Counted from the first letter of the stretch, positions 1-8,481 are shown. The stretch: DNA of 37,999 nucleotides from JAQVHD01 sp035369485 (GCA_035369485.1 DAOSMC010000004.1:1-37999), one strand, 5' to 3'. Made by a program: numbers and translations. Notes: a model not told the origin generated them from the letters alone.

Positions 1-101
1 AAAAAATTTCTCCAGAAGAAAAAGAAATTTATGAAAAATTATTTAATGAATTAGACGAACAATCAGAAGTTAAAGATATTTTTTCTACTATTGAATTTTA
101 A
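1..101 (+). CDS. YebC/PmpR-family protein, C-terminal fragment
   Basis: An open frame enters from the left edge (first full codon at 3) and stops with TAA at 99-101, giving about 32 residues ending in DEQSEVKDIFSTIEF. The acidic stretch followed by a V-(K/Q)-(D/N)-hydrophobic tail resembles the C-terminus of YebC/PmpR proteins, which bind DNA or assist translation of difficult motifs. yebC lying just before ruvC is a common bacterial gene order, and ruvC starts only 9 nt downstream. Only the tail is visible, so the family call rests on this short match plus context. Confidence 0.6.
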   Translation, partial: KISPEEKEIYEKLFNELDEQSEVKDIFSTIEF

Positions 102-110
102 TTTTAGCAT

Positions 111-596
111 ATGAAAATTTTGGGTTTTGATCCGGGAACAAAACGATTAGGCTATGGCATCATTCGTCCAACAAAAAATACTTTTGAAGTTTTAACATAC
201 GGTTGTTTTGAGCCCAAGGCGTTAAAAGAAGAAAAAATTTTAGAAGAAATTTTTGGAAAAACTAATCAATTGATAAAAAAATATAAACCAAATCTAGTAG
301 CCATTGAAAAAATTTTCTTTTTTCACAATCAAAAAACAGCTTTTCAAATTAGTCACGTCAGAGGTGTTTTGCTTCTCGCAAGCAGTCAAAATAATATTCC
401 TATTTGTCAACCAACACCATTAGAAATTAAAACTTGTCTCACTGGTTATGGCCGCGCTGAAAAAAAAGATGTTGGTTTCATGGTAAAAAAAATTCTTAAA
501 TTAAATAAAATTCCCGATCCAGATGATATTGGAGATGCTTTGGCGTGTGCTCTGACAGCTTTTTATTTTCAAAAACAGAGGTCTATTTCTAAATAA
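111..596 (+). CDS. ruvC: Crossover junction endodeoxyribonuclease RuvC
   Basis: RuvC is the Holliday-junction resolvase that cuts four-way recombination intermediates together with RuvAB. The 161-residue length is normal for the family. The catalytic acidic residues are visible: D7 in GFDPGTKRLGYG, E66 in VAIEKIFF, and the C-terminal pair D139 and D142 in DDIGDALA. These match the D-E-D-D set of the RNase H-like fold. The ATG at 111 follows the YebC stop closely, suggesting co-transcription. RuvA and RuvB are not in this window. recG, another branch-migration enzyme, lies 3.3 kb away on the other strand. Confidence 0.96.
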   Translation: MKILGFDPGTKRLGYGIIRPTKNTFEVLTYGCFEPKALKEEKILEEIFGKTNQLIKKYKPNLVAIEKIFFFHNQKTAFQISHVRGVLLLASSQNNIPICQPTPLEIKTCLTGYGRAEKKDVGFMVKKILKLNKIPDPDDIGDALACALTAFYFQKQRSISK

Positions 597-604
597 TAAG
601 CACT

Positions 605-638
605 TGTGGAAAAAAGAGTAATCCACAGGTAATCCACA
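605..638 (+). promoter_or_regulatory. DnaA-box-like cluster upstream of dnaA
   Basis: In the ruvC-dnaA gap, TAATCCACA occurs twice (619-627 and 630-638), each one mismatch from the DnaA box TTATCCACA. TGTGGAAAA at 605-613 is an inverted, divergent copy. The sites are 11 nt apart and lie about 80 nt before the dnaA start, followed by an AT-rich stretch with TATAAT at 670-675. This fits dnaA autoregulation, the origin region, or both. Confidence 0.6.
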
Positions 639-718
639 TTTGCTTATATACTATTTTACAAGGTATTTATATAATACTATTGCGTTTTTAAATCTTTAAT
701 TCATAATTGGATGTGAAT

Positions 719-2089
719 ATGGACAATAAAGAACTTTGGCAATCGGTTTTAGGGGAGTTAGAGCTTCAAATTTCTAAGCCTAATTTTCAGACTTGGTTTA
801 AAAATAGTGAACTTTTAGAAAAAGGAGGAGATTATGTAGTGATTGGCCTTGACAGTGCCTTTGCAAAAGAGTGGGTGGAAACAAAATATGATAAATTGAT
901 TTTAAAAATTATCAGAAATTTTGAACCAGAAATTAAAGAAGTGCGCTATCAAATCCAATCTAGCAACAAACCGGCTGTTATTGCTATTAAGAAGAAAGTG
1001 GAAGTACCTCAAGAAACAGAATCGCTTAATATTTCCGAATATAATATTGACCCTAGAACCAATTTAAATTCTCGCTATACATTTCAAAATTTTGTAGTGG
1101 GCTCTAATAACGAACTCGCTTATTCAGCAGCAATGGCTGTTGTAAAAGAATTGGGGAAAAAATATAATCCGCTCTTTATTTATGGCGGGGTGGGTTTAGG
1201 AAAAACTCATTTAATTCAAGCAACGGGTAACGAACTAAGAAAAAATTATAAAAATAAAATTGGTATCCGATATGTTTCCACAGAGACTTTTGTTAATGAA
1301 GTGATTAATGGAATTAAAAACAAAAGAATGGAAGATGTAAAAAATAAATATCGTAAGGTGGATGTTTTAATTATTGATGATATTCAATTTATTGCTGGTA
1401 AAGAAAAAACTCAGGAAGAATTTTTCCATACTTTTAATACATTATATGAAAACAACAAACAGATCATTATTTCTTCTGATCGATCGCCATATTTATTATC
1501 CACTCTAGAAGAACGATTGCGTTCTCGTTTTGAAGGAGGTATGGTGGCTGATATTAGCTATCCTGATTTTGAAACGCGAATGGCTATTTTAAAGCTAAAA
1601 TTACAAAATACACATAGTGATTTTTATATTTCTGATGAAATTTTAGGATTAATTGCAGAAAAATTTCCCTACAACATTAGAGAATTGGAAGGTGCCCTTA
1701 CACGTTTATTAGGCATTTTAAAAATTAGAAAATTAAACCCCACTCGTCAAAATATAGAAAGTCTTTTAGATGAAATTACTAGCCAGCGCGTAATGATTAT
1801 TGCGCCAGAAGTAGTGATAAAAATTGTCAGTGAATTTTATAACATTCCAGAAAAAGATTTATTAAGTCATTCGCGTAAAAAAGAATTGGTAAAACCTCGC
1901 CAGATTATCATGTATATTTTGCGTGAATATTTAAAATATTCCTTTCCGACGATTGCACGCAAATTAGGTGATCGCGATCATACTACTGTTTTACATGCTT
2001 ATAATAAAATCTCTCAACAATTAAACAAAGATCATCTTTTAACTCAAGAGATTAATCTTATTAAAGAAAAAATTTACAATAAACACTAA
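719..2089 (+). CDS. dnaA: Chromosomal replication initiator protein DnaA
   Basis: DnaA binds DnaA boxes at oriC, forms an ATP-dependent filament and melts the origin. About 456 residues in the usual four-domain layout: N-terminal domain I (MDNKELWQSVLGELE), a short linker, an AAA+ core with Walker A GGVGLGKTH near residue 157 and Walker B VLIIDDIQF, and domain IV with the DNA-contact signature GDRDHTTVLHAYNKI near the end. The ATG at 719 gives the standard domain I start. A TTG at 707 would add only four residues and is less likely. dnaN follows 167 nt downstream on the same strand, the classic dnaA-dnaN order. Confidence 0.97.
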   Translation: MDNKELWQSVLGELELQISKPNFQTWFKNSELLEKGGDYVVIGLDSAFAKEWVETKYDKLILKIIRNFEPEIKEVRYQIQSSNKPAVIAIKKKVEVPQETESLNISEYNIDPRTNLNSRYTFQNFVVGSNNELAYSAAMAVVKELGKKYNPLFIYGGVGLGKTHLIQATGNELRKNYKNKIGIRYVSTETFVNEVINGIKNKRMEDVKNKYRKVDVLIIDDIQFIAGKEKTQEEFFHTFNTLYENNKQIIISSDRSPYLLSTLEERLRSRFEGGMVADISYPDFETRMAILKLKLQNTHSDFYISDEILGLIAEKFPYNIRELEGALTRLLGILKIRKLNPTRQNIESLLDEITSQRVMIIAPEVVIKIVSEFYNIPEKDLLSHSRKKELVKPRQIIMYILREYLKYSFPTIARKLGDRDHTTVLHAYNKISQQLNKDHLLTQEINLIKEKIYNKH

Positions 2090-2256
2090 TAATAAAATAG
2101 TTATCCTAAACATTTCATCATTTTTCAGCTATTTATACACAAGTAATCCAATGGTGTTAAAAAACAAAAAGTGTTTTATAATGTAATAAAATAAGCTATA
2201 AAATATTTTTTTAATAATAAAATGTCGTCTCTATTACAACTACTTAATATAAAAAT
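2090..2256 (+). other. AT-rich dnaA-dnaN intergenic region, possible oriC
   Basis: This 167-nt gap is very AT-rich and holds DnaA-box-like words: TTATCCTAA near 2101, TTATACACA near 2134 (one mismatch from consensus) and TAATCCAAT near 2145. The rest is A/T runs that could serve as an unwinding element. In many bacteria oriC flanks dnaA, so this gap together with 605-638 is the best origin candidate here. No strict-consensus DnaA box is present, so this is inference. Confidence 0.4.
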
Positions 2257-3357
2257 ATGAAAATAATAGTTATGAGGGAAAATTTAAAAAAGGCTTTTTC
2301 TGATGTTGAAGGAGGAATTGGTAATGGTGTTATTCTTCCCATATTAAAAAACATTTTAATCAGCACTGAAAAGGGGCGAATTAAAATGTGTGCTACAGAT
2401 TTAGAGGTGGCAATTACAAGTTGGGTTAATGGAAAAATTGTGGACGAAGGGGGGATAACTATTCCTGCTGGTGTTTTTGGTGCAGTTTTAAATAATATTA
2501 CTGAACCAAAATTAGAGTTAGATTCTACAGATTCCAAATTAAAAATCAAAAGTGATAAATCCGAAAATATTATTCAAGGTATAAAAGATAGCGAGTTTCC
2601 TATTATTCCTCAAATTAAATCCGATAATTTTATTGAAATTAAAAGTGATTTATTTAAAAAAAGCCTTAATCAAATCATCAACGCCGCTTCTCCCACTAAT
2701 CGGCGAGTAGAATTAAATGGAATCCTTTTCTTTTTAAATAATGAATTAAAATTAGTTGCTACCGATACTTTTCGATTAGCAGAAAAAACTATTAAATCTA
2801 ATGAGTTTCAAACTAATATTACTGAATTAAAAGCTATTGTACCATTGAGAGTGATCCAGGAGTTTCTAAGAATTTGTAAGGAAGATAAAAAAATAAAAAT
2901 TTATTTTGATCCTCATCAAATTTTATTTGATTTAGAGAATGTTCAAATTATTTCACGTTTAATAGAGGGCAGTTTTCCTGATTATCAAGCTATTATTCCT
3001 AAAAATTATATGACCACAGTTTTGGTTAATAAAGAATCTTTATACGAAGCTATTCGTTTGGCGGCAATTTTCTCATCAAAAATTAACAACGTCAATATTA
3101 AATTAAAAAGCCCTAATAAAATTATAGTATTTAACGAAGAATCAAGTATTGGAGAAAATAAATCAGAATTAGATGCAGAAGTAGAGGGTGAAAATCAGGA
3201 GTTAATTTTTAATTGGCATTATTTTCTTGATGGTTTAAAAGGTATTGATGGAGAAAATGTTTTGTTGGGTTTTAATGGGGATATTAAACCAGTATTGATA
3301 AAATCCACCAACAAAGATGATTATTTTTATATTTTGATGCCAATTAAAAATAGTTAA
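2257..3357 (+). CDS. dnaN: DNA polymerase III beta subunit (sliding clamp)
   Basis: The beta clamp encircles DNA and tethers polymerase III and other partners. 366 residues is the standard length for three repeated clamp domains. Visible signatures include VILPILKNILISTEKGRI near the N-terminus, NRRVELNGILFFL and LVATDTFRLAEK in the middle, VQIISRLIEGSFPDYQAIIP in the linker to the third domain, and a C-terminal FYILMPIK, a variant of the usual MPMR-type end. It follows dnaA and is separated from the HD-domain gene by a single base, so the two are probably co-transcribed. Confidence 0.96.
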   Translation: MKIIVMRENLKKAFSDVEGGIGNGVILPILKNILISTEKGRIKMCATDLEVAITSWVNGKIVDEGGITIPAGVFGAVLNNITEPKLELDSTDSKLKIKSDKSENIIQGIKDSEFPIIPQIKSDNFIEIKSDLFKKSLNQIINAASPTNRRVELNGILFFLNNELKLVATDTFRLAEKTIKSNEFQTNITELKAIVPLRVIQEFLRICKEDKKIKIYFDPHQILFDLENVQIISRLIEGSFPDYQAIIPKNYMTTVLVNKESLYEAIRLAAIFSSKINNVNIKLKSPNKIIVFNEESSIGENKSELDAEVEGENQELIFNWHYFLDGLKGIDGENVLLGFNGDIKPVLIKSTNKDDYFYILMPIKNS

Positions 3358-3358
3358 T

Positions 3359-3913
3359 ATGACCAGAGAAGAAGCTTTTCATTTACTCAAAAATAAAATT
3401 AATGATCCAAATATGATCAAGCATTCTTTAGCAGTGGAAGCTTGTTTGAGGGAGTTGGCGCGTTATTTTAATCAAAATGAAGATCAGTGGGGGTTGGCGG
3501 GTTTATTGCATGACTATGATTATAAAGAGATGATCAACAATCCCGAGCGCCATGGTCTTGCGGCGGCTGAAGAATTAGAAAAATTAGGGTTGACCGATCC
3601 GGTGATTCTGCAGGCAATTCGTGCTCATAATGAACAAAACCATACTCCCCGAGAATCTCTTTTAGATAAAGCGATTCATGCCGTGGATCCTTTAACTGGA
3701 TTAATTGTGGCTGCCACTTTAGTGCTGCCATCTAAAAAAATACAAGATTTAACTGTTGAAAATATTCTAAAACGTTATCGGGAAAAACGTTTTGCTGCCG
3801 GTGCGAATCGAGAAATTATAGCTCGTTGTGTTGATTTAAATCTCAGTCTAGAACAATTTATCAGCATCTGCCTACAGGCAATGCAAAAAATCAGCGACAA
3901 TTTAGGTTTATAA
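3359..3913 (+). CDS. HD-domain (HDIG-type) phosphohydrolase
   Basis: A 184-residue HD-superfamily protein. The metal-binding pattern is visible: H22 in NMIKHSLAVE, the HD pair in GLLHDYDY, and downstream histidines in ERHGLAAAEEL and IRAHNE. HD proteins hydrolyse phosphoesters of nucleotides or cyclic nucleotides, but the substrate cannot be read from sequence. This short single-domain type is common in Patescibacteria. It begins 1 nt after dnaN and its stop directly abuts the stop of recG on the opposite strand (3914), so the two operons converge with no spacer and no obvious hairpin terminator. Confidence 0.85.
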   Translation: MTREEAFHLLKNKINDPNMIKHSLAVEACLRELARYFNQNEDQWGLAGLLHDYDYKEMINNPERHGLAAAEELEKLGLTDPVILQAIRAHNEQNHTPRESLLDKAIHAVDPLTGLIVAATLVLPSKKIQDLTVENILKRYREKRFAAGANREIIARCVDLNLSLEQFISICLQAMQKISDNLGL

Positions 3914-6001
3914 TTAATGAAGCATCTCTAATATTGAGAGTTGTTGTTCTATTTTTTCTTTCAATAAAGGATATTTATTTAATGTTGGGTCAGTATTTAA
4001 TAAATTTTCTGCTTCTTTTTTGGTTATTTCGATGAGATTTAAATTTTTTAAAGCCTCCATAAAATAATCAGGCAATCCTGATTGACGTTTGCCTAAAAAT
4101 TCTCCAGGACCGCGCATTTGTAAATCTAATTCTGCCAACTCAAACGAATTTTTCGCTTTTAATATTGCTTCAAGGCGTTTGTGACTATTTGCATTACTAG
4201 TTTCCGTAAAAAGAAAACAATATGATTGATGATTACCTCGACCAACGCGACCCCGAAATTGATATAATTGTGCCAAACCAAAACGTTCTGCTCCTTCAAT
4301 CATCATCACAGTGGCATTAGGAACATCAATACCCACTTCAATTACCGAAGTGGAAATTAAAATATCAATTTCTTGATTAAGAAATTTTTTCATAATACTA
4401 TCTTTTGTTTCGGTTTTCATCTTTCCATGCAGCATAGCAATTGAGAGGTCGGGGAAAACTTCTTTTTTTAATTTTTCGTATTCTTGAGTTACACTTTTAA
4501 CTTCTAATTGCAATGAATTATTAATAAGTGGACAAATTACAAAAACTTGGCGACCGGCTTGAACTTGAGAACGGATAAATTGATAAACTTTTTCTCTTTG
4601 AGGAGGAGTAATTATTTTGGTAATAATCGGTTTGCGATTTTTGGGCAATTCTTTAATTGAAGAAATATCAAGATCGCCCCACAATGTTAAAGCTAATGTG
4701 CGCGGAATGGGGGTGGCTGTCATTGAAAGTAAATGAGGGATAAAATTGTTTTTATTTTCCAAAAGTTTTTTTCTTTGCTCTACGCCAAAACGATGTTGTT
4801 CATCAATAATTGCCAATCCCAAATGTGGAAAGCGAACGTTTTTTTGAATTAAAGCATGAGTGCCAATAATAATTTGAATCTGTTGTTGAGCACATTGTTT
4901 TAAAAAATCTTTTTTCGTCAGGATAGAAACAAGTCCATTCCAACTGATTTGGGTTGTTGCAGAGGTGATTAATCCGATAGTAATATCAAAATCTTTAAAT
5001 AATTGAGTAAAAGTACGGAAATGTTGTTCAGCGAGAATTTCGGTAGGCGCCATAAACGCTACCTGATAATTATTCTTTACGGTCATTAAAGCGGCGATGG
5101 CTGCCACTATTGTTTTGCCCGAACCAACATCGCCTTGCAGAAGCCGATTCATTGGTTTGTCTTTTTGGAGATCTTTTAAAATATCGAGAATGGCGTTTTT
5201 TTGATTTTGGGTAAGTTGAAAATTTAATTTATCGGTAAATTTTTTAAGCGCTTCCATATTGGATTTAATATAAAATCCGCGATATTGTTTTAATTGCAAT
5301 CGCTGTTTGGTTACAATGAGTTCGAGGATAAAGAGATTTTCAAAATGAAATCTTTTTTTGGCAGCTTCAGCATTTATTAAAGACGTTGGAAAATGAATTT
5401 GATGGAGGGCGGTTTTTAAATCTAAGAGATGATATTTTTGACGCAAAAAAAGAGGCAGGGGATCTATTGGAAAACGAGTCTGATTGAGACATTTTTTGAT
5501 AAAAAATCTTAAAGCTCTTGAGCTGAGTCCTGCTGTCTCGGAATAAACCGGAATTAAACCAGCAGTTTCGCGTCGATTAGAAAAATCTTGTTGATATATT
5601 TTTTCGTAATGAGAAGGTATAAAATAAGTACCATTTTTTTCTTTACTAAGACGGCCCGCAATACTAATCCAATCATTAGTTTTAAGATTTTTCATTAAAA
5701 ATGGCTGGTTGAACCAAATAACTTTCAAAGTGCCAGTTTCATCTTCTATCACAGCTTCAGTGATAAACATTTTTTTATGCCAAGTGCGAAATGTTTTGAT
5801 CTGTAAAATTTTTCCTACAATGGTTGCAACTTCATCCGGTGTTAGCTGGGAAATTTTTTTAATTTGAGAAAAATCCTCGTATCGAAAAGGAAAATAAAAT
5901 AAAAGATCGCCTACTGTTTTAATTCCTAATTTATAGAATCTTTTTAAATAGGCGGGTCCCACACCGGGTATTAATTGAATAGGTGTTTGAAAGTCAAACA
6001 T
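3914..6001 (-). CDS. recG: ATP-dependent DNA helicase RecG
   Basis: RecG remodels stalled replication forks and branch-migrates recombination intermediates. At 695 residues it has normal RecG length. An N-terminal helix-hairpin-helix-like segment (LIPGVGPAYLKRF) is followed by the OB-fold wedge domain (about 55-150), helicase motif I GDVGSGKT at 290-297, DEQH at 400-403, motif III SMTATPIPRTL, and the C-terminal helicase lobe with ISTSVIEVGIDVPNA and QFRGRVGRG. The ATG at 6001 is preceded by a perfect TATAAT on this strand only 6 nt away, suggesting a leaderless transcript. It converges on the dnaN-HD operon. Confidence 0.97.
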   Translation of the reverse strand: MFDFQTPIQLIPGVGPAYLKRFYKLGIKTVGDLLFYFPFRYEDFSQIKKISQLTPDEVATIVGKILQIKTFRTWHKKMFITEAVIEDETGTLKVIWFNQPFLMKNLKTNDWISIAGRLSKEKNGTYFIPSHYEKIYQQDFSNRRETAGLIPVYSETAGLSSRALRFFIKKCLNQTRFPIDPLPLFLRQKYHLLDLKTALHQIHFPTSLINAEAAKKRFHFENLFILELIVTKQRLQLKQYRGFYIKSNMEALKKFTDKLNFQLTQNQKNAILDILKDLQKDKPMNRLLQGDVGSGKTIVAAIAALMTVKNNYQVAFMAPTEILAEQHFRTFTQLFKDFDITIGLITSATTQISWNGLVSILTKKDFLKQCAQQQIQIIIGTHALIQKNVRFPHLGLAIIDEQHRFGVEQRKKLLENKNNFIPHLLSMTATPIPRTLALTLWGDLDISSIKELPKNRKPIITKIITPPQREKVYQFIRSQVQAGRQVFVICPLINNSLQLEVKSVTQEYEKLKKEVFPDLSIAMLHGKMKTETKDSIMKKFLNQEIDILISTSVIEVGIDVPNATVMMIEGAERFGLAQLYQFRGRVGRGNHQSYCFLFTETSNANSHKRLEAILKAKNSFELAELDLQMRGPGEFLGKRQSGLPDYFMEALKNLNLIEITKKEAENLLNTDPTLNKYPLLKEKIEQQLSILEMLH

Positions 6002-6007
6002 ATTATC

Positions 6008-6013
6008 ATTATA
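6008..6013 (-). promoter_or_regulatory. Candidate -10 box of recG
   Basis: On the minus strand a perfect TATAAT lies here, leaving only 6 nt before the recG ATG. No good -35 box is seen at 16-18 nt. The closeness implies transcription starting at or within a base or two of the start codon. Confidence 0.45.
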
Positions 6014-6141
6014 AAGTCCAAATTGGAAAATAGACAGTCTTATAGATTATAGTATAAAATTAAACTTTTAGAGAAAATTAATTTTTAGAGATTAGATTTT
6101 TAATATTAAGATGAGAAATTCTTTGTGGATTTTTTAAGAAA

Positions 6142-6174
6142 GCGGCGGAAAATTTCTTTGAAATTTTCCGCCGC
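6142..6174. repeat. Long perfect hairpin, GCGGCGG type
   Basis: A 15-bp perfect stem (6142-6156 with 6160-6174) closed by TTT. The outer arm is GCGGCGG and the inner arm is A/T-rich (AAAATTTC). Closely related hairpins occur at 8529-8565 and 33069-33103, so this is a family rather than a single terminator. Confidence 0.8.
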
Positions 6175-6232
6175 CGGTTTTTATTTTTTGTCATTATGAG
6201 TACTTTTTTCATTGTCATCCTGTTTTTTTATC

Positions 6233-6333
6233 GTCATCCTGAGGACTTTAGTCCGAAGGACCCCATGGCTTTTAGCAATAATCAGCAATCTTTGCTGTGG
6301 ATGGGATTCTTCGGACTTCGTCCTCAGAATGAC
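6233..6333. repeat. MITE-like palindromic element, full copy
   Basis: The ends are GTCATCCTGAGGAC and GTCCTCAGAATGAC, near-perfect inverted repeats. The complementarity runs inward through AGTCCGAAGGA / TTCTTCGGACT to an inner AGCAAT...TTGCT stem, so the whole 101 bp can fold into one long hairpin. Related copies lie at 22292-22408, 29132-29245, 29311-29405, 33243-33344 and 33359-33456. No transposase is encoded, which fits a non-autonomous miniature element or a REP-like palindrome. Confidence 0.8.
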
Positions 6334-6372
6334 AAAAAATAAAAACACTCAGAATAACTGCTGTTTTTCTCT

Positions 6373-6418
6373 GTCATCCTGAGCGTTAGCGAAGGATCCC
6401 TCGGCTTTCAGCAATATA
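6373..6418. repeat. MITE-like element, left half only
   Basis: This begins GTCATCCTGAGCG and runs through GAAGGATCCCTCGGCTTTC, then loses similarity, so it is a truncated left half of the same family as 6233-6333. Confidence 0.7.
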
Positions 6419-6456
6419 GTTTTAACGTCGTTTTTGCTAAATGTAAAATACTTTAT

Positions 6457-6595
6457 AACATTCTCACATTCTTGAGAATGTGAGAATGTTTAGGGTGTGG
6501 CGGCGAAGGCCAAAGGCCTTCGCCGCCAACAGTTTGCCGCCCGAATATTTTCTGCCACCAGATTATTTATTAGCTCATGAATTAATTCATGAGCT
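6457..6595. repeat. Cluster of three perfect palindromes
   Basis: Three unrelated perfect inverted repeats occur in 140 bp: 6457-6471 with 6476-6490 (15 bp, AACATTCTCACATTC arm, loop TTGA); 6499-6511 with 6515-6527 (13 bp, GGCGGCGAAGGCC arm, loop AAA); and 6572-6595, a 24-bp loopless palindrome (AGCTCATGAATT plus its complement). With 6142-6174 and 6233-6333, most of the recG-tRNA gap of about 618 bp is potential stem. No gene is seen here. Confidence 0.8.
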
Positions 6596-6619
6596 GAAGC
6601 AATTAATTATTTTTTATTG

Positions 6620-6691
6620 TACCCCCACGAGGAATTGAACCTCGATCTCAGCCTCCGCAGGGCTGCGCTCTATCCGTTGAGCTATGAGGGC
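6620..6691 (-). tRNA. tRNA-Arg (anticodon GCG)
   Basis: A complete 72-nt cloverleaf on the minus strand: acceptor GCCCTCA pairs with TGGGGGT (two G-U pairs), D-arm GCTC/GAGC, anticodon arm CAGCC-CTGCGGA-GGCTG and T-arm CGAGG-TTCAATT-CCTCG. The loop puts GCG at 34-36, reading CGC and by wobble CGU. The discriminator is A and no CCA is encoded. Most bacteria use ACG, edited to ICG by TadA, for this codon pair, so a GCG tRNA is notable. Confidence 0.93.
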
Positions 6692-6698
6692 CTTATTA

Positions 6699-7334
6699 TT
6701 AAAAGAGATTAGCTAATAAATCCATGAGCGATGGTTTAATTTCCTTTTCTTTTAAAAAATTATTCAAGAATTCTCGAATTTTGACAGTTTTTTCTTTTTT
6801 AAAAGGAAGAAAAATGTGTTTATCAAATAATTTATCAGTTTCAAAAATAATAAAATTTTTATCAGCTGTTTCTAAAATAGAATAATACTTAATATCGTGA
6901 TATGAAACAAAATCATCATCAACATAAAACCCATCCGGAGTGAGACGATACCACGTTTTCCGAGATTTTAAAAATAATAGAACAAAAAGAAGGGCGCCTA
7001 AAATTAGAATAGCCAAAAAGATCCAATTGCTGGTGATAATAGCAACAATACTACAGATAACGATTACAGCAAAAAAAATGATTGAAAACCAAGAATTAAT
7101 TGCATATTTTTTTTCAATAGTCCACCAAATAGGCTGCAATTTTTTTTGTGCACTAAGTCTAGGCGAAACCTCTGACGTTTTTTCATTAAAGGAGACACTG
7201 GCGAGTTCATTACTATTTGAAAAGCGTGTTTTTTCTTGAATATTTTTTGACGCTGCTTTTCGTAAATCTAAAACGTCGGTATTATCCGATGGCTTATTTT
7301 TTTGACGAGCAATCGCATCTAATTTTTTACTCAT
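6699..7334 (-). CDS. Membrane protein with PH-like C-terminal region
   Basis: No named family is recognised. The 211 residues split into a polar, low-complexity N-terminus (about 1-75), two adjacent hydrophobic helices (about 78-98 and 102-120: FFAVIVICSIVAII, IFLAILILGALLFVLLFL), and a soluble C-terminus with alternating strands (WYRLTPDGFYVDDDFVSYHDIKYY). Two helices followed by a PH-like barrel recall bacterial PH-domain membrane proteins, but this is weak. The ATG overlaps the stop of the upstream S1 gene by 8 nt (7327-7334), indicating translational coupling. tRNA-Arg lies just downstream. Confidence 0.6.
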   Translation of the reverse strand: MSKKLDAIARQKNKPSDNTDVLDLRKAASKNIQEKTRFSNSNELASVSFNEKTSEVSPRLSAQKKLQPIWWTIEKKYAINSWFSIIFFAVIVICSIVAIITSNWIFLAILILGALLFVLLFLKSRKTWYRLTPDGFYVDDDFVSYHDIKYYSILETADKNFIIFETDKLFDKHIFLPFKKEKTVKIREFLNNFLKEKEIKPSLMDLLANLF

Positions 7335-8445
7335 TGTTTTGATTTAAAAAATTTTCTTTAAGGCGCAGATTAATGCGTTTTTCGTTCAGATTAACGGTAT
7401 CGATTATAAATTCTAACTCTTGATTAAGCGCGAGCTTTTGTTGCATGGCTTCTATACCACCAAATTCAGAAGAATGAATAAAACCAAAAACATCATCTTC
7501 AATTTGAATTAAAGCTCCAAAGGGAATAAATTTATGGACTTTTCCTTTTATGACTTGTTGGGGTTGATATTGCTGTAATTTTTTAAGAACAGGATCTTCT
7601 TTTTGCGCTCTTAGAGAAAGGATAATTTTTTTATTTTTGTTAATAGAAATAATTTGAAAGCGATAAACTTGGTCAGGCTTAATGACGTCTTCTAATTTAT
7701 CAATGGGCGTCCAAGAAACTTCTTCTAAAGGGAGGAAGGCTTTTAATTGAGGATAATCTTTAAGATTAATAATCGCACCACCGTTGATAATTTTGTTTAA
7801 AGAGCCCTCAACCTGATCGCCTACCTTTAATTTATCTATAATATCTTGCATGGCGTCTTCTTCTATTTTCTTTTCTGAAAAAATAATTTTTCCTAAAGCA
7901 GGATTAAAATTGATAATTTTGACCTCAATATCTTGACCAATTAATTCTTCAAGCGCTTCAAGAATTTTTTCTTTATCACCTCCTTCAACTCGAGGAAAAT
8001 GTTTTTCTGACATTTGGGAGGTTGGCAAAAAACCTTGAAGGTCATTAATTTTAATGAGTAAACCTCCACGATTAGCGCTTACGACTTTGCCCACAATAGA
8101 TTGGTTATTATTCATGAGATCTTTAATCCATCGGTATTGATTGTCTTGAGGGTTGTCTTGCAAAGATACATCAACCATCCCAAATTCATTTTCAGGGCTG
8201 AGAACTTTTACGCGCACAACATCGCCCTCTTTTAATTCCTCAATGTATTTGGCAGAGCGAGTAAATTCAGCTCCCCAAACAATTCCAATTCCGTATTGGC
8301 CTAAATCTAAATAAAGGCTGCGAGGAGTTTTCCTTAAAATTTTTGCCTCAACAACACTGTTTGTATTTAATCGAGGAACATCAACGTGATGCCACCAAGT
8401 TGGTCTCTTTTTAATTGCGGGTGAGGAAGAATTTTGATTAACCAT
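7327..8445 (-). CDS. rpsA: S1 RNA-binding-domain protein (ribosomal protein S1-like)
   Basis: A 372-residue protein with four S1 OB-fold repeats, starting near residues 29, 114, 206 and 292. Examples are VVEAKILRKTPRSLYLDLG, GDQVEGSLNKIINGGAIINL and IKGKVHKFIPFGALIQI. The last has the classic G-x-V-x(3)-PFGA(L/F)I signature. Ribosomal protein S1 helps 30S subunits bind mRNA. E. coli S1 has six repeats and 557 residues, so this is a shortened version like those of Gram-positive and CPR bacteria. The -10 box sits 8 nt before the ATG. The gene is followed, with an 8-nt overlap, by a membrane protein. Confidence 0.88.
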   Translation of the reverse strand: MVNQNSSSPAIKKRPTWWHHVDVPRLNTNSVVEAKILRKTPRSLYLDLGQYGIGIVWGAEFTRSAKYIEELKEGDVVRVKVLSPENEFGMVDVSLQDNPQDNQYRWIKDLMNNNQSIVGKVVSANRGGLLIKINDLQGFLPTSQMSEKHFPRVEGGDKEKILEALEELIGQDIEVKIINFNPALGKIIFSEKKIEEDAMQDIIDKLKVGDQVEGSLNKIINGGAIINLKDYPQLKAFLPLEEVSWTPIDKLEDVIKPDQVYRFQIISINKNKKIILSLRAQKEDPVLKKLQQYQPQQVIKGKVHKFIPFGALIQIEDDVFGFIHSSEFGGIEAMQQKLALNQELEFIIDTVNLNEKRINLRLKENFLNQNNE

Positions 8446-8453
8446 ATTTCAAT

Positions 8454-8481
8454 ATATTATCAATTTCTTTTAAAAAGTCCA
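8454..8481 (-). promoter_or_regulatory. Candidate promoter of the S1 gene
   Basis: On the minus strand: TGGACT (4 of 6 to TTGACA), a 16-nt spacer, then TAATAT preceded by TGA (extended -10). The -10 ends 8 nt before the ATG at 8445, so the message would be leaderless or nearly so. Confidence 0.5.

Noticed and set aside
2244..2549. Antisense open frame over dnaN.
   Set aside because: It lies wholly opposite a strongly conserved gene, with no family match or start signal.
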